Positions 53,401 through 62,331 of a DNA stretch of 62,547 nt are shown one piece after another; the first letter of the stretch is position 1; every line of letters begins with the position of its first letter. The DNA is from Fidelibacterota bacterium (GTDB lineage: Bacteria; Fidelibacterota; UBA2242; JAFGTP01). The stretch covers positions 1-62,547 of the forward strand of contig JAFGTP010000050.1 in the NCBI GenBank assembly GCA_016934035.1. Direction: 5' to 3'. The notes under the pieces are model-generated. The model was not told where the DNA came from. It saw nothing but the letters and a program-made list of their open reading frames with translations, and ran no database searches. A program made the translations under genes and the position numbers.

Positions 53401-56400
53401 TTTATTCCTTGAAAGCACAAGCCGGCACTCATCATGTAACTGAAGTTGATAAAGAACATTGGATACAGTCATATCCACTTGAGGAGTGGAATATTGAAAT
53501 TGACCCGGGAGAAATCAGGGAAGGAATCGATTTCGGGAATTATCCTGAAGATGCACAGATCAGGGGAAAGAAATTTCTTGATCGGAATAAAAATGGAAAA
53601 TTTGATGAAGATGAGCCTGGACTTCAGGGCTGGGTCATCAAAATTGATATTGACGATTCTACCTTCACCGATGAAAATGGAAATTATTCCTTTACAGTCA
53701 TCCCGGGAATTTATCTCGTAGAAGAAGTCCTTAAAGATGATTGGGGCCAATCCTGCCCGGTTGAACCCTGGATTATCATATTAAGTCCGGGTGAAATTCA
53801 GGACAGTGTATTCTTTGGCAATTATCCGAAGAAAGGCAGTATATCAGGCAAAAAATTTCTCGATCTTAACAAAAACGGTGAATATGATAACGTTGAGCCC
53901 GGATTACAAGGCTGGGTGATCAAATTGAACAATGGTGATTCAACAGTGACAAATGAAAATGGCAGTTATTTCTTTGAATTGTCACCCGGTGAGTATGTTG
54001 TGACGGAAAAAATGAAGTCCGGCTGGATTCAATCCTATCCTGTTGAAGGTTCACACACTGTGACAGTAAACTCTGGGGTCTTTGTCGAAGGAAAGAATTT
54101 TGGAAATTATCCAAAAGACGGCGGTATTACCGGCCAGAAATTTCAGGACAATAATGGTAATGGAAAATGGGATAGTGGTGAACCTGCTCTGCCCGGATGG
54201 ACGATACAACTGAGCACAGGAGCCACGGCTGTCACCGATGCCCATGGCAGTTACTTTTTCCCGGTTTCTGCCGGTACCTATACTGTCAGTGAAGTGTTAC
54301 AGCCCGGCTGGACGCAGTCATTTCCATCCGCCCCCGGGACCCATGTTGTTTCTGTCAATCCGGGGAATGTTGCTGAAGGCCGGGACTTTGGAAATATACC
54401 GCCGGGAGGCATGATCGGTGGCTGGAAATTTTTTGATGGAAATGAAAATGGGCAGTATGATGAGGGTGAATTCAGGCTGAATGGATTTGTCATCGAATTA
54501 TATGACCCTGATAGAAATCTGGTTGCCACTGATACAACAGGTGTCAAAACCACCGGGGCAATCGAAATTTCTGACGTCATGAATATTCAGGGAATCTTCA
54601 AATTTTACGGTTTATTGCCCGGAATATATTTTGTCAAGGAACAGATTCCGGAAGGTTGGCCGCAGACGGTACCGGAAAACAATGAATATGAAGTGGAACT
54701 GGGTTTGGAAGAAAGTGTCGACGGATTGATCTTTGGTAATATTTCCTTTCAACTGGATTGGGGTGATCTGCCGGATACAGCCCATAATTCACAACCCCAT
54801 CCGCCCGGATTTCCATGGCAGTGGTATCCGACATTGAAACCAAAGGGCGCCGGGCATGCAGCTTTTGGTGCCTATCTGGGTATGGAAAGAGATGTTGAAA
54901 ATGACGGGCAGCCGACGGATTTTGCTGATGGTGATGACAAAACGGACAAAAAGGATGAAGATGGGGTGCAATATTTAAGTTGGGTACCTTCTGTCAGTGG
55001 TGAAGTCCAGGTAACAGTCGGTGGGAATCCTGCTGATTTTCCGGTTTGGCTTTCTGCCTGGATTGATTTCGATGATGATGGGTATTTGGAGTTCCCAATG
55101 GTCCTTCCATTGATTATTATACCCGATGAATTCATCCTATTGGACAAAATTCCCAAAGCCGGGACCTACCGATATATGTTCCCGATTCCGGCCGATAATT
55201 ACGGTCCCGGATATGCCCGGTTCAGGCTTTGCTCAAATTTCTGGAGCGCCTTGTTCCCCTTTGGCATTGCCCTGGATGGTGAGGTGGAGGATTACGTCGG
55301 TATCGGGTTTGATTTCGGCGACGCCAACAATGATATCGATCCGGATAATAATATCTATCCCTATGGTTATCCTGTCAAATTGGTGGATGACGGTGCAAGA
55401 CATCTTCCAACACCGCTTATTAAACTGGGGCCAGCACTGACTGATGCTGATCGTGACGGGCAACCGGGCAGACATGCCACCGGTGATGATTATGACAACC
55501 GGGATGATGAAGATGGTATTCAATGGGAATCCGGATATTCAGTTGCCTTTGACGGGCTGGACCCATTACTGGAAAGTAAGGATATCACTGTGATCGGTTT
55601 TACCCGTGGCACGGATGTTTCTTTCAAACCATTGGCATCACGGACCGGCTATCTCTATGCCTGGATTGACTACAATCGTGATGGCGACTGGGATGATACC
55701 GGTGAAAATATTTTTAATAACGAGTGGATCTTACCAGGACCTGATTATACTTTACTGACATTTAAAGTACCCAATGAAATTTCGCTGGGTTTAACCTATT
55801 TGCGGTTCAGGTTCGTGACTGACCACAATGCCAATGTTAAAATTACCGGCGTTGAAAGAGATGGTGAAGTAGAGGATTACCTGGTGATCTTATTGCCTGA
55901 AATCGATTATGCTGATTCACCACCACCCTATCCCACTTTGGTCACTGAATACGGTCCGAAACATTATTTAAGTTATTACTATTTGGGTGAACTCATCGAC
56001 TCTGAACCTGATGGTATTCATGAATATCAGGCCCTTGGGGATGATAATAGTTATCTGGATGACGAGGATGGGATCCGTTTTATGAATTCCTTCTCAGCGG
56101 GTAAAGAACTGAAATTCACAGTTTATTCAAATGTACCTGCAGGAGGATCAGGATTTTTAAATACATGGCTTGATATAGACCAGGATGGTGCCTGGGATAC
56201 CAATACAGAACGAATGATATCAGACAAAGAATTATTTGGTGGCTTAGATACCTTAAGTTTTTTTGTTCCTGATAATTCAGTTGCCGGTTACACCTTTATG
56301 CGTTTCCGCTTCAGTAGTCAGAAAGGATTAGATCCTTATGACTCCACTCCTTTTAACAGTACTTTCCTCTGTGATGGTGAAGTGGAAGACTACAGGGTTT

Positions 56401-56714
56401 CTGTTGATACGACCAGTTCAGCAATTGAAGAATATGAAAATATTATTCCGGACAAGTTCAGGCTCTACCAGAACCATCCGAATCCTTTTAACAATTCCAC
56501 TGTTATCACCTTCGATATAGCTCAAAGAACACCGGTGATACTGGAAATCTACAACATGCTCGGTCAACTTGTCGCCAGAGCAGTGGATGATGTCATGGAT
56601 CCGGGACAATATCAAATCCATGTTGAAATGAATGAAAATCCTGCAGGTCTCTATTTTTATTCAATAAAAATGGGTGATTATAGCAGTACAAAGAAAATGC
56701 TTTACCTAAAGTAA
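50415..56714 (+). CDS. Giant T9SS-exported surface protein: PKD, twelve SdrD-B-like repeats, GEVED domains, sorting domain
   Basis: This 2099-residue protein has a signal peptide (about 1-25, ending LWAQE) and an unknown N-terminal domain (about 25-170). A PKD domain follows (about 170-258, IDWQWDFGDGGTHSS). Twelve SdrD-B-like Cna_B-type repeats of about 95-105 residues run from about 260 to 1446. Each begins KF.D.N.NG..D..E.GL.GW, a Ca-binding-like loop, and ends in a [VI][DN]FGN[YW] strand. Next come about three GEVED-type modules (about 1447-1990) ending DGEVEDY. A type A T9SS sorting domain closes the protein (about 2011-2099, LYQNHPNPFN near its start and KKMLYLK at the end). It would be a long, Ca-stiffened adhesin or surface stalk. 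Repeats 3-4 and 5-6 are near copies. T9SS components are elsewhere. Confidence 0.93.
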   Translation: MYPSRNFFKPLMMLFLVNCIFLWAQENPVHSTVDFRIEAGRSGRQAIQNSMTSLSDYCTCEDVDASYNPVNIKDTFYSNDTYVCSWVKFVDEPAEFSVKWEFYKPNGTKYSEKTLSFTGPPAPPWSEARGAYKVGISGNSAANYEGTWTIKIYKDGEQIITDNFELLIYCEPPVAAFSATPRSGCAPLSVTFTDLSTQSGNSCTIIDWQWDFGDGGTHSSQHPNHSYTNPGTYTVILQVTNNKDGTDTEVKEAYITVEDCRPGYINGLKFLDEDQDGVRDGSEPGIQNWKIMLNTGANTYTEADGSYSFEVDPGTYSVSEENKTGYTQTYPLLAWNNLVVAAGQTIENVNFGNYAEPGGVSGIKFNDKDKDGKLDNDEEGIEGWTIHLSNGLTCQTESNGAYHFQVPEGEYVVSEELPDDWVQSYPPAGTWNVSISPGLWIEGRNFGNYLKEGIILGEKFRDDNYNGIKDNNETGLEGWKIYLEGADESIDSTLTDKDGKFSFTADPESYFVYEENRNNWVQTCPPFNIIDPNQTYLIELSPGEIIEGVDFGNWPEYGMIMGKKFEDRNRNGELDDNEPGLPGWIIQLDNGQRDTTDNQGNYSIEVRPGPYIVTEIVIDNWIQSYPPEQWNITVAPGQVYEAVNFGNYPEDATIMGEKFRDENFDGIKDSNEVGLEGWKIYLEGNVKDSTLTDRDGKYSFTTYPNFYFVYEENRNNWEQTCPDPNILIGQTYALELSPGEVVEEVDFGNWPEYGIIMGKKFEDRNKNGEMDDNESGLPGWTIQLDNGPTAVTDSLGNYSIEVRPGTYIVTEILIDNWVQSYPLEQWNITVGPGQIYEGVNFGNYPEDGIVFGKKFLDQNKNSKYDTGEPGLEGWTIKFNEYETLTDSEGNYQISLRPGHYSVQEDLKIYWTMTYPQFREWWHVDSFPIYDYELDVGAGQLIEGIDFGNFPDDGTITGMKFHDENKNGVKDSNETGLEGWIIKLDDTDSTVTDANGFYSLKAQAGTHHVTEVDKEHWIQSYPLEEWNIEIDPGEIREGIDFGNYPEDAQIRGKKFLDRNKNGKFDEDEPGLQGWVIKIDIDDSTFTDENGNYSFTVIPGIYLVEEVLKDDWGQSCPVEPWIIILSPGEIQDSVFFGNYPKKGSISGKKFLDLNKNGEYDNVEPGLQGWVIKLNNGDSTVTNENGSYFFELSPGEYVVTEKMKSGWIQSYPVEGSHTVTVNSGVFVEGKNFGNYPKDGGITGQKFQDNNGNGKWDSGEPALPGWTIQLSTGATAVTDAHGSYFFPVSAGTYTVSEVLQPGWTQSFPSAPGTHVVSVNPGNVAEGRDFGNIPPGGMIGGWKFFDGNENGQYDEGEFRLNGFVIELYDPDRNLVATDTTGVKTTGAIEISDVMNIQGIFKFYGLLPGIYFVKEQIPEGWPQTVPENNEYEVELGLEESVDGLIFGNISFQLDWGDLPDTAHNSQPHPPGFPWQWYPTLKPKGAGHAAFGAYLGMERDVENDGQPTDFADGDDKTDKKDEDGVQYLSWVPSVSGEVQVTVGGNPADFPVWLSAWIDFDDDGYLEFPMVLPLIIIPDEFILLDKIPKAGTYRYMFPIPADNYGPGYARFRLCSNFWSALFPFGIALDGEVEDYVGIGFDFGDANNDIDPDNNIYPYGYPVKLVDDGARHLPTPLIKLGPALTDADRDGQPGRHATGDDYDNRDDEDGIQWESGYSVAFDGLDPLLESKDITVIGFTRGTDVSFKPLASRTGYLYAWIDYNRDGDWDDTGENIFNNEWILPGPDYTLLTFKVPNEISLGLTYLRFRFVTDHNANVKITGVERDGEVEDYLVILLPEIDYADSPPPYPTLVTEYGPKHYLSYYYLGELIDSEPDGIHEYQALGDDNSYLDDEDGIRFMNSFSAGKELKFTVYSNVPAGGSGFLNTWLDIDQDGAWDTNTERMISDKELFGGLDTLSFFVPDNSVAGYTFMRFRFSSQKGLDPYDSTPFNSTFLCDGEVEDYRVSVDTTSSAIEEYENIIPDKFRLYQNHPNPFNNSTVITFDIAQRTPVILEIYNMLGQLVARAVDDVMDPGQYQIHVEMNENPAGLYFYSIKMGDYSSTKKMLYLK
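51774..52958 (+). repeat. Tandem duplication of a two-repeat unit within the surface protein gene
   Basis: The unit 51774-52370 (199 residues) and the next unit 52371-52958 (196 residues) share the same order. EKFRDxNxxGIKDxNExGLEGWKIYLEG and NRNNWxQTCP lead into GKKFEDRNxNGExDDNExGLPGW, then VTEIxIDNWxQSYP and [VI]NFGNYPED. The other repeats are clearly less similar, so this looks like a recent duplication. Confidence 0.8.
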
Positions 56715-56729
56715 CTCCTAAAATTATAC

Positions 56730-56756
56730 GCAGCCGGCAGTCCAGCCGGCTGCTGT
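56730..56756 (+). terminator. GC-rich hairpin after the giant gene
   Basis: GCAGCCGGC and GCCGGCTGC form a nine-base perfect stem with an AGTCCA loop. No T run follows, so termination is only possible, and it may instead modulate read-through to the gene at 56772. Confidence 0.4.
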
Positions 56757-56771
56757 TATGCAGGCAAAAAA

Positions 56772-57254
56772 ATGGAAGGACAAAAAATTATTCTGATTGT
56801 ATTACTGGTGCTCTTTTTTACTAATGATGCCTTTGGCCAGTTGGAGAAGGAAATTCGCGAATTTATTGATCAGATGATCAGTGACGTGACCTCTGAAGGC
56901 TGGCCTGAAAAAATGAAAGAAAATTTTGGCTGGGATGATCAGACCATCAGTGACCATCAGGAATTTCGGGATGCCTTTCAGAATTATTCCGTTGAAATTG
57001 AACATTTTGTATGCAATGGTAAAGAAGTTGTTGTCTGGAATAAAATCACAGCAAAATTTGTTCATGAGTACCCCTATACTGAATTAAAGGGGGCTGTACC
57101 CACCAATGAAGAGATTAGCTGGATAGAGGTCTGGTATTATGAATTTGCTGACAATGCCAGGCAGATTGTACAGTTCAAAATGCTGATTGATGGCGTACCC
57201 AGAATGAAAAAACTGGGAATTCGTTGTCTTTCCAGGGACTTTATGAAAAATTGA
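56772..57254 (+). CDS. Secreted SnoaL/NTF2-like protein
   Basis: This 160-residue protein has a signal peptide (about 1-23, ending NDAFGQ). The mature part opens LEKEIREFIDQMISDVTSEGWPEKM, then IEHFVCNGKEVVVWNKITAKF, IEVWYYEFADNARQIVQFKM. This is a polyketide-cyclase-like (SnoaL) cone fold with paired strands. No active-site set can be assigned. It is 57 bases after the giant gene and may share its transcript. Confidence 0.65.
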   Translation: MEGQKIILIVLLVLFFTNDAFGQLEKEIREFIDQMISDVTSEGWPEKMKENFGWDDQTISDHQEFRDAFQNYSVEIEHFVCNGKEVVVWNKITAKFVHEYPYTELKGAVPTNEEISWIEVWYYEFADNARQIVQFKMLIDGVPRMKKLGIRCLSRDFMKN

Positions 57255-57363
57255 TTTGTTGATAAATAAGTGGTTTGAGAACTTATAATGGTCTCTTTGT
57301 TCTGAATTATTTTATGGTATCATGGGATTTAATTAAACTATTTAAGGTATCAAAGGAGGTATT

Positions 57364-59033
57364 GTGCCGAAATATTTCAATAAAACAATTTTGATATTTC
57401 TCTCATTTATCTTTTCTATTGGATTAATCTTCGCCAGTTTGGAGTTACCCTATCTCTTTGATCGTGGATTGCAGAAATCCATGAGTATTCCAGGTTTTGA
57501 TCAGCAGTCCGATCATCTCAACATAACTAAAACAGAAATGTGGATGGAGTATTACCATGTGAAAACCATAGGATATATTGGATTAGGATTAATTATTTTG
57601 CTTATTATCATTGGATTTAAACTGGAAAACAAAAGTATGACATTGCTGGGGACTTTTGGTTTTTTTCTGCCGATTTTTGGCCATTTTGCCATTACCATGT
57701 TTTTTTTGGCCGGGCTGGGATTTTTGCGAATTTTATGGATTCCGTTGAATGACATTTCTCCTCTTTTTATGAGATTGGGAGACATTCTTTTCCTTCCTTA
57801 TGAATTCCTGAAATGGTTGGGTCAGTTTTTTGTACCACATCCCCAGAAAATACTGGCAGTAGTTTTTGTTTTTGGAGGTATATTTTTTTTGTTGTTGGTG
57901 TTTATACCTGGTTTCAAACCAAATTCAATAAAGAAAATGTTGTGAATTCTTTCATTTATAAAATATCCCGTCACCCTCAATATTTAGGGTGGATTTTGTG
58001 GAGTTATGGCCTCTTCCTGATGCCTGTGGATCATTTGAAAAAATCTTGGGGGTACGCTGATAGTTTGCCACTACTCCTGACCTTCATGATCATTATTGCC
58101 ATATCCCTGCTGGAAGAATTGAAAGTTACCCAGGATTTTAGAAGGGATTATTTGCAATTCAAGAGTAAGACTGCTTTTTTGTTTCCATTACCAAAAAAAC
58201 TATTAAGATTTTTTTTGCATCCTTTGCGGTTCATTTTAAAAAAAGGAAAAATTGATAAGAAAAGTGATGTTTATATTATAATACTATATTATACTGGGGT
58301 TTTGATGATATTGTCATTTTTCTATGTTTCCTTTCAAGATCCCGGTGTTAAAAATCCAATCTTTTCAAGTATCCGAGATAGACAAATAAAGAAGTATTCA
58401 AATATCTTGCTTCATGATGAATATTACCGGGCAAAATATCATGCAACCTATGAATTGATCAAATTTGGTAATGCTGCAATAGAACCCTTAATGAAGGCTT
58501 TAAAATCCAAGAATGAGTTGATTCGAAACAATGCGATTTTCGCCTTGGGACGAATCGGTAATCCAGTTGCCTGTGAAGCCCTTTATCAGGCCTACAAAGA
58601 TACTTCTGTCAATTGTCGTGAAACCGCTTTGGGAGCTTTGGTGGATATGGAATGTGACAAGATCAAGGATGAGATTCCGGGTTTGCTGGCCAATGATGAG
58701 GGAAGATTGAGGACAATGGCAGCCGGAGCAGTTGGAAAATTCAAAATGGCGGATATGAAAAATCTAGTGATACAGAATCTGGAAAAAGTAAACCAATATG
58801 AGTTGGTTACTTTTGTTGAAACTTTGGGAGTACTAGGCGGACAATTCACCATTGAAAATATTGTCCCGTACCTTTATCATGAATATCACCGGGTCCAGGA
58901 AGCAGCTATCTTTGCATTGATGAAAATAGGCTCAGAAAAATCTGTAGAAGCATTGGAACCATTGACTGAAGCAGATAACTGGGAGATCAGGATATATGCA
59001 AAAGGGGCAATTAAAAGGATAAAAGAGAACTAG
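57364..59033 (+). pseudogene. Membrane methyltransferase-like (ICMT/PEMT type) fused to HEAT repeats; frameshifted at a T8 run
   Basis: A GTG start (57364) with AAAGGAGG upstream opens an integral membrane protein with about five helices. Its frame stops at 57945. A second frame continues KFNKENVVNSFIYKISRHPQYLGWILWSYGLFL, the RHPQYxGW block of isoprenylcysteine or phospholipid methyltransferase-like proteins, and then runs to 59033. That part has two or three more helices and a HEAT-like repeat domain of about 190 residues (KALKSKNELIRNNAIFALGRIGNP, AVEALxPLTEADNWEIR and others). The frames meet around T8 at 57883-57890, and one shift would restore about 550 residues. Homopolymer sequencing error, decay or programmed slippage are all open. 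Confidence 0.65.
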
Positions 59034-59060
59034 CCAGATTTATCACTGAAATACTATTTT

Positions 59061-59095
59061 AACCTCCAAGGTTTCCAAAACCCCGGAGGTTTGTG
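59061..59095 (+). terminator. Possible weak terminator after the methyltransferase-HEAT gene
   Basis: AACCTCC (59061-59067) and GGAGGTT (59085-59091) can pair around a C/A-rich loop, followed by a short TGTGTTGT stretch. A weak terminator at best. Confidence 0.3.
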
Positions 59096-59311
59096 TTGTA
59101 ATATTTCCAATGGCTACCCTATTCCTGTCTGGTCACTCAGGCATCGTATTGAAGAGATATATGTTTCCTGATAAGGATTCAGGAAAGCGTGTTCGTTGTG
59201 TGATATTACAAAATATAGACTAAAATATGTTTTGTAATTAGAAGAGGTATGTTTTATATTAACAAAGTTATAATTATTTTTTTAGATAGTATAATCAAGT
59301 GAGGAGATTTC

Positions 59312-60121
59312 ATGAAAAAAATTCTTTTGATCTTGCTGGTTTTATCAGTTTATCTGTTTTGTCAGGAATATATCAATGTTGAAATGTTAACAGGCAATAA
59401 ACAAGACCTGATCAGCAATATTGACAAAATCACCTTTGACGGGGATAACATTGTATTTACACTGAAGAATGGTGGCGGAACAACTGAACAATTAGATAAT
59501 ATTGCCCAAATTACCTTTGGCAGTACTGTAACGGGAGACCAGTCACTGCCGGTTGAACTGACAGGATTCACTGCCCTGCAGAAGGAAAAGGATATCAATC
59601 TCTACTGGGAAACAGCTGCGGAAGTGAACAACCAGGGCTTTGATATTGAGCGAAACCATTTTGCTTCCAAGGGTTGGGAAAAGATCGCTTTTGTAGCCGG
59701 TGAAGGCAACAGCAGTTCCCCGGTTTCCTATACTTATTGTGATAAAAATGTGGAGAAGTTCGGCAACCTGAAATACCGGTTGAAACAATTGGATTATGAC
59801 GGTACCTGCGAATACAGCCCGGAAATATCCATCATCATGAAAGAGGTTATTGTACCCATCCGGTTCACATTGCAAAACAATTACCCCAATCCCTTCAATC
59901 CGACAACCAAAATTGCCTATGAAATCGCCACGGAGGGTTTCGTTTCGATGAAAATCTACAATATTGAGGGAAGGAAAATTGAAACAATGGTCGAAGAAAA
60001 CCAGCAACCGGGCAGATATGAATTGAACTTTGATGGAGGAAGTCTGTCCAGTGGCGTCTATTTCTGCAGGCTGACATCCGGCAACAACATAAAAATTATT
60101 AAAATGCTACTCGTAAAATAG
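59312..60121 (+). CDS. Small T9SS cargo protein with sorting domain
   Basis: This 269-residue protein has a signal peptide (about 1-18, ending LFCQE). Its N-terminal region resembles the ITFDGDNIVFTLKNGG... beta motif seen in FCB exported proteins, and SLPVELTGFTALQKEKDINLYWETAAEVNNQGFDIER (a recurrent motif in T9SS proteins) follows. The type A sorting domain begins near residue 190 with LQNNYPNPFNPTTKI and ends GVYFCRLTSGNNIKIIKMLLVK. Such small cargo may be a bare surface anchor or a remnant of a larger protein. GTGAGGAG is the ribosome site. A TATAAT box lies just upstream. Confidence 0.85.
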   Translation: MKKILLILLVLSVYLFCQEYINVEMLTGNKQDLISNIDKITFDGDNIVFTLKNGGGTTEQLDNIAQITFGSTVTGDQSLPVELTGFTALQKEKDINLYWETAAEVNNQGFDIERNHFASKGWEKIAFVAGEGNSSSPVSYTYCDKNVEKFGNLKYRLKQLDYDGTCEYSPEISIIMKEVIVPIRFTLQNNYPNPFNPTTKIAYEIATEGFVSMKIYNIEGRKIETMVEENQQPGRYELNFDGGSLSSGVYFCRLTSGNNIKIIKMLLVK

Positions 60122-60134
60122 AAGGGGAGTTTAA

Positions 60135-60863
60135 ATGTTTAAAAGAATATTAACAATACAGGCATTCATTTTAATTATTATATCACAAATGGTTTTTGCA
60201 CAAGATAGAGTAATGGCGATTCATAAAAATGATGGAACCTATGAGTTATTGAATGTTAGTGACATCGATTCACTAACTTTTATCGAATTACCTACCGATG
60301 GTGATGGGAACCTATATAGTACAATAAAAATCGGAAACCAATGGTGGATGGCGGAGAACCTAAAAGCGACTAAATACCGCAATGGAGAAACTATTCAGAA
60401 GGTGACAGATGGACCCGAGTGGGCAAGCCTGAATGTCGGTGAAACACCGGCCTATTGTGCCTACGACAATAATGAAACGAATGCTGATACCTATGGCTAT
60501 ATGTATAACTGGTATGCAGTAAATGACAGTCGCAATATCGCACCAGTAGGATGGCATGTGCCAACTGACTCTGATTGGCAGGAACTGTCAGATTTCCTCG
60601 GAGAATATCCAGGAGGTATATTAAAAGAAACCGGAACTATCCACTGGTCTTCTCCAAATTTTGGCGCTTCAGATGCCTGTGGATTCACCGCGTTACCTGG
60701 GGGTTCTCGTGCCGCCAGTGGTTATTTCAGTGGTAAAAGCAATCAAGCCTACTTCTGGGCTACCAATGCAGTGGCTAGGGGGCTGAGTTCCTCAAGTAAC
60801 CTTCTCTTCTTGAACACTTTCAGCGGGAGGTGGGGAATATCAGTTCGTTGCGTGAGGGATTAA
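60135..60863 (+). CDS. FISUMP-domain exported protein
   Basis: This 242-residue protein has a signal peptide (about 1-22, ending VFAQ). After an N-terminal MAIHKNDGTYELLNVSDIDSLTFIE segment comes a FISUMP (Fibrobacter succinogenes major paralogous) domain: IKIGNQWWMAENLKATKYRNG, AYCAYDNNETNADTYGYMYNWYAV, NIAPVGWHVPTDSDWQELSDFLG and GISVRCVRD at the end. These domains are C-type-lectin-like and possibly carbohydrate binding. It has no T9SS sorting domain. The start of its N-terminal segment resembles that of the upstream T9SS protein. Confidence 0.9.
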   Translation: MFKRILTIQAFILIIISQMVFAQDRVMAIHKNDGTYELLNVSDIDSLTFIELPTDGDGNLYSTIKIGNQWWMAENLKATKYRNGETIQKVTDGPEWASLNVGETPAYCAYDNNETNADTYGYMYNWYAVNDSRNIAPVGWHVPTDSDWQELSDFLGEYPGGILKETGTIHWSSPNFGASDACGFTALPGGSRAASGYFSGKSNQAYFWATNAVARGLSSSSNLLFLNTFSGRWGISVRCVRD

Positions 60864-61116
60864 GATATTTGACTATTTTTTTGGACAGAGGTGAAGTGTC
60901 AGCGGCTTTTTTTTTAATATTGCTGTGCTGTCGGGTAGGGCTTTCATCAATTCCAATCGATTTTGTTCTTGTATATTTGTATCGGTCAATTTAGGTTTGA
61001 TTCAAACAGCAACAGGAGTTGGTCAATTGTCAAAATACACTGAATATAAAATGGGGTTTACGGGTCAATCAGAAATCATTCCGGTAAAAAAAAGGGCCTT
61101 TCGAAGAACCCGGAAA

Positions 61117-62331
61117 ATGAAAAAAAGATTACTGTGTATTATCTTAGCCATCATTTTGTCCATTCTTTCCTGTGATAAAAATCCGTCCAAAGCAAAAGAG
61201 GAAGCGGATAAATTTGGGTTGAAAATCATTTCACCCGGCAACGAATCTAGCTTTAGCGTCGGTGAAGAAATCAAATTCATCTATCGTTTTGAAAACATAC
61301 CAGACACCTGCCGGGATGTTCACTTTTGGTGGCGATCAGATCGGGATGATTATTTTAGTGGTGATTCTCTTTGCCTGGAAAATAAACTGTCAAAAGGCAA
61401 CCATATTATTACAATTGTGGCCATGGAAAATTTTGAAATAATCAGTACCGATACCATTTCTATTTCTATAGCAGGTTTTTCGGATTTAAGCCTAACCGAA
61501 TTATTTGACGCAATTCCGGCGGTCAATTATCACCATCAGACAATTCCAATCCAAACAGATGAAAAGGATATCAGGTGTCAGGTGGACAATGAAGACTTTT
61601 ATTATACAGTCAATAATTATATTTCTGATGGTGCGAAATATTGGAAAAACGGTGAGGAGGTCATTCTGTCAGAAAATCCACAGGCCCAAGCGCTTTCAAT
61701 ATTTGTAAAAGATAATAATGTCTATAATTGCGGAAAGGATATGGATTCATTAAAATCCTTTACTCAAGCATGTTACTGGATCAATGATACGAGATACTTT
61801 CTATCCGATACATTTTCAGCGGCTTATGATATTTGTGTGAATAACGATGATATTTATGTTTGCGGAGAAGAAGATTCAAAGGCATGCTATTGGGTCAACG
61901 ACGAAAAATATAGAATCGGAGAACAATTTTCAAAAGCAAAATTTATTGAAGTCAATGAATACGGAGTTTTTATAGGCGGTGAAGACTGGCTGACAAAATA
62001 TGATTATGGTGTTACAGTGGGCTGGTATTGGAAGAATGGAATAAAAACTGGACTTTTTTACAATGAATATTCGTCAGATATAGAGTACAGTGGCACCTTG
62101 AATGACATGATCGTCCGTCAGGATACGGTTTATATGACCGGTAGAGATAACTGGAGTTTTGCACCGCTATACTGGGTGAATGATCATCAGGTGGCACTTA
62201 AACCCTGTTATAGTCAAAGCTATCGGGCCTGCTCATATTCAATTGATAGGGTGGACCAGGAAATCATAACAGGCGGAACCTATCAGCAAAAACAATGTGT
62301 CTGGATTGACGGAATCAGAGTTGATTTCTAG
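61117..62331 (+). CDS. Lipoprotein with repeated YW[KIV]N motifs
   Basis: I start at ATG 61117, the only start that gives a signal peptide: hydrophobic residues 6-18 followed by lipobox ILSC with Cys19, then DKNP. The 404-residue product has an N-terminal beta-sandwich (about 35-125, FGLKIISPGNESSFSVGEEIKF, Ig-like) and then about six or seven repeats containing YWKNG, CYWINDTRY, CYWVNDEKY, WYWKNG, LYWVND, each separated by I[YV][VG]GG or VYNCGKD. These look like propeller blades with a tryptophan-bearing strand. Function unknown; binding of sugars or proteins at the cell surface is likely. It is the last gene of the island and its end is complete. Confidence 0.75.
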   Translation: MKKRLLCIILAIILSILSCDKNPSKAKEEADKFGLKIISPGNESSFSVGEEIKFIYRFENIPDTCRDVHFWWRSDRDDYFSGDSLCLENKLSKGNHIITIVAMENFEIISTDTISISIAGFSDLSLTELFDAIPAVNYHHQTIPIQTDEKDIRCQVDNEDFYYTVNNYISDGAKYWKNGEEVILSENPQAQALSIFVKDNNVYNCGKDMDSLKSFTQACYWINDTRYFLSDTFSAAYDICVNNDDIYVCGEEDSKACYWVNDEKYRIGEQFSKAKFIEVNEYGVFIGGEDWLTKYDYGVTVGWYWKNGIKTGLFYNEYSSDIEYSGTLNDMIVRQDTVYMTGRDNWSFAPLYWVNDHQVALKPCYSQSYRACSYSIDRVDQEIITGGTYQQKQCVWIDGIRVDF

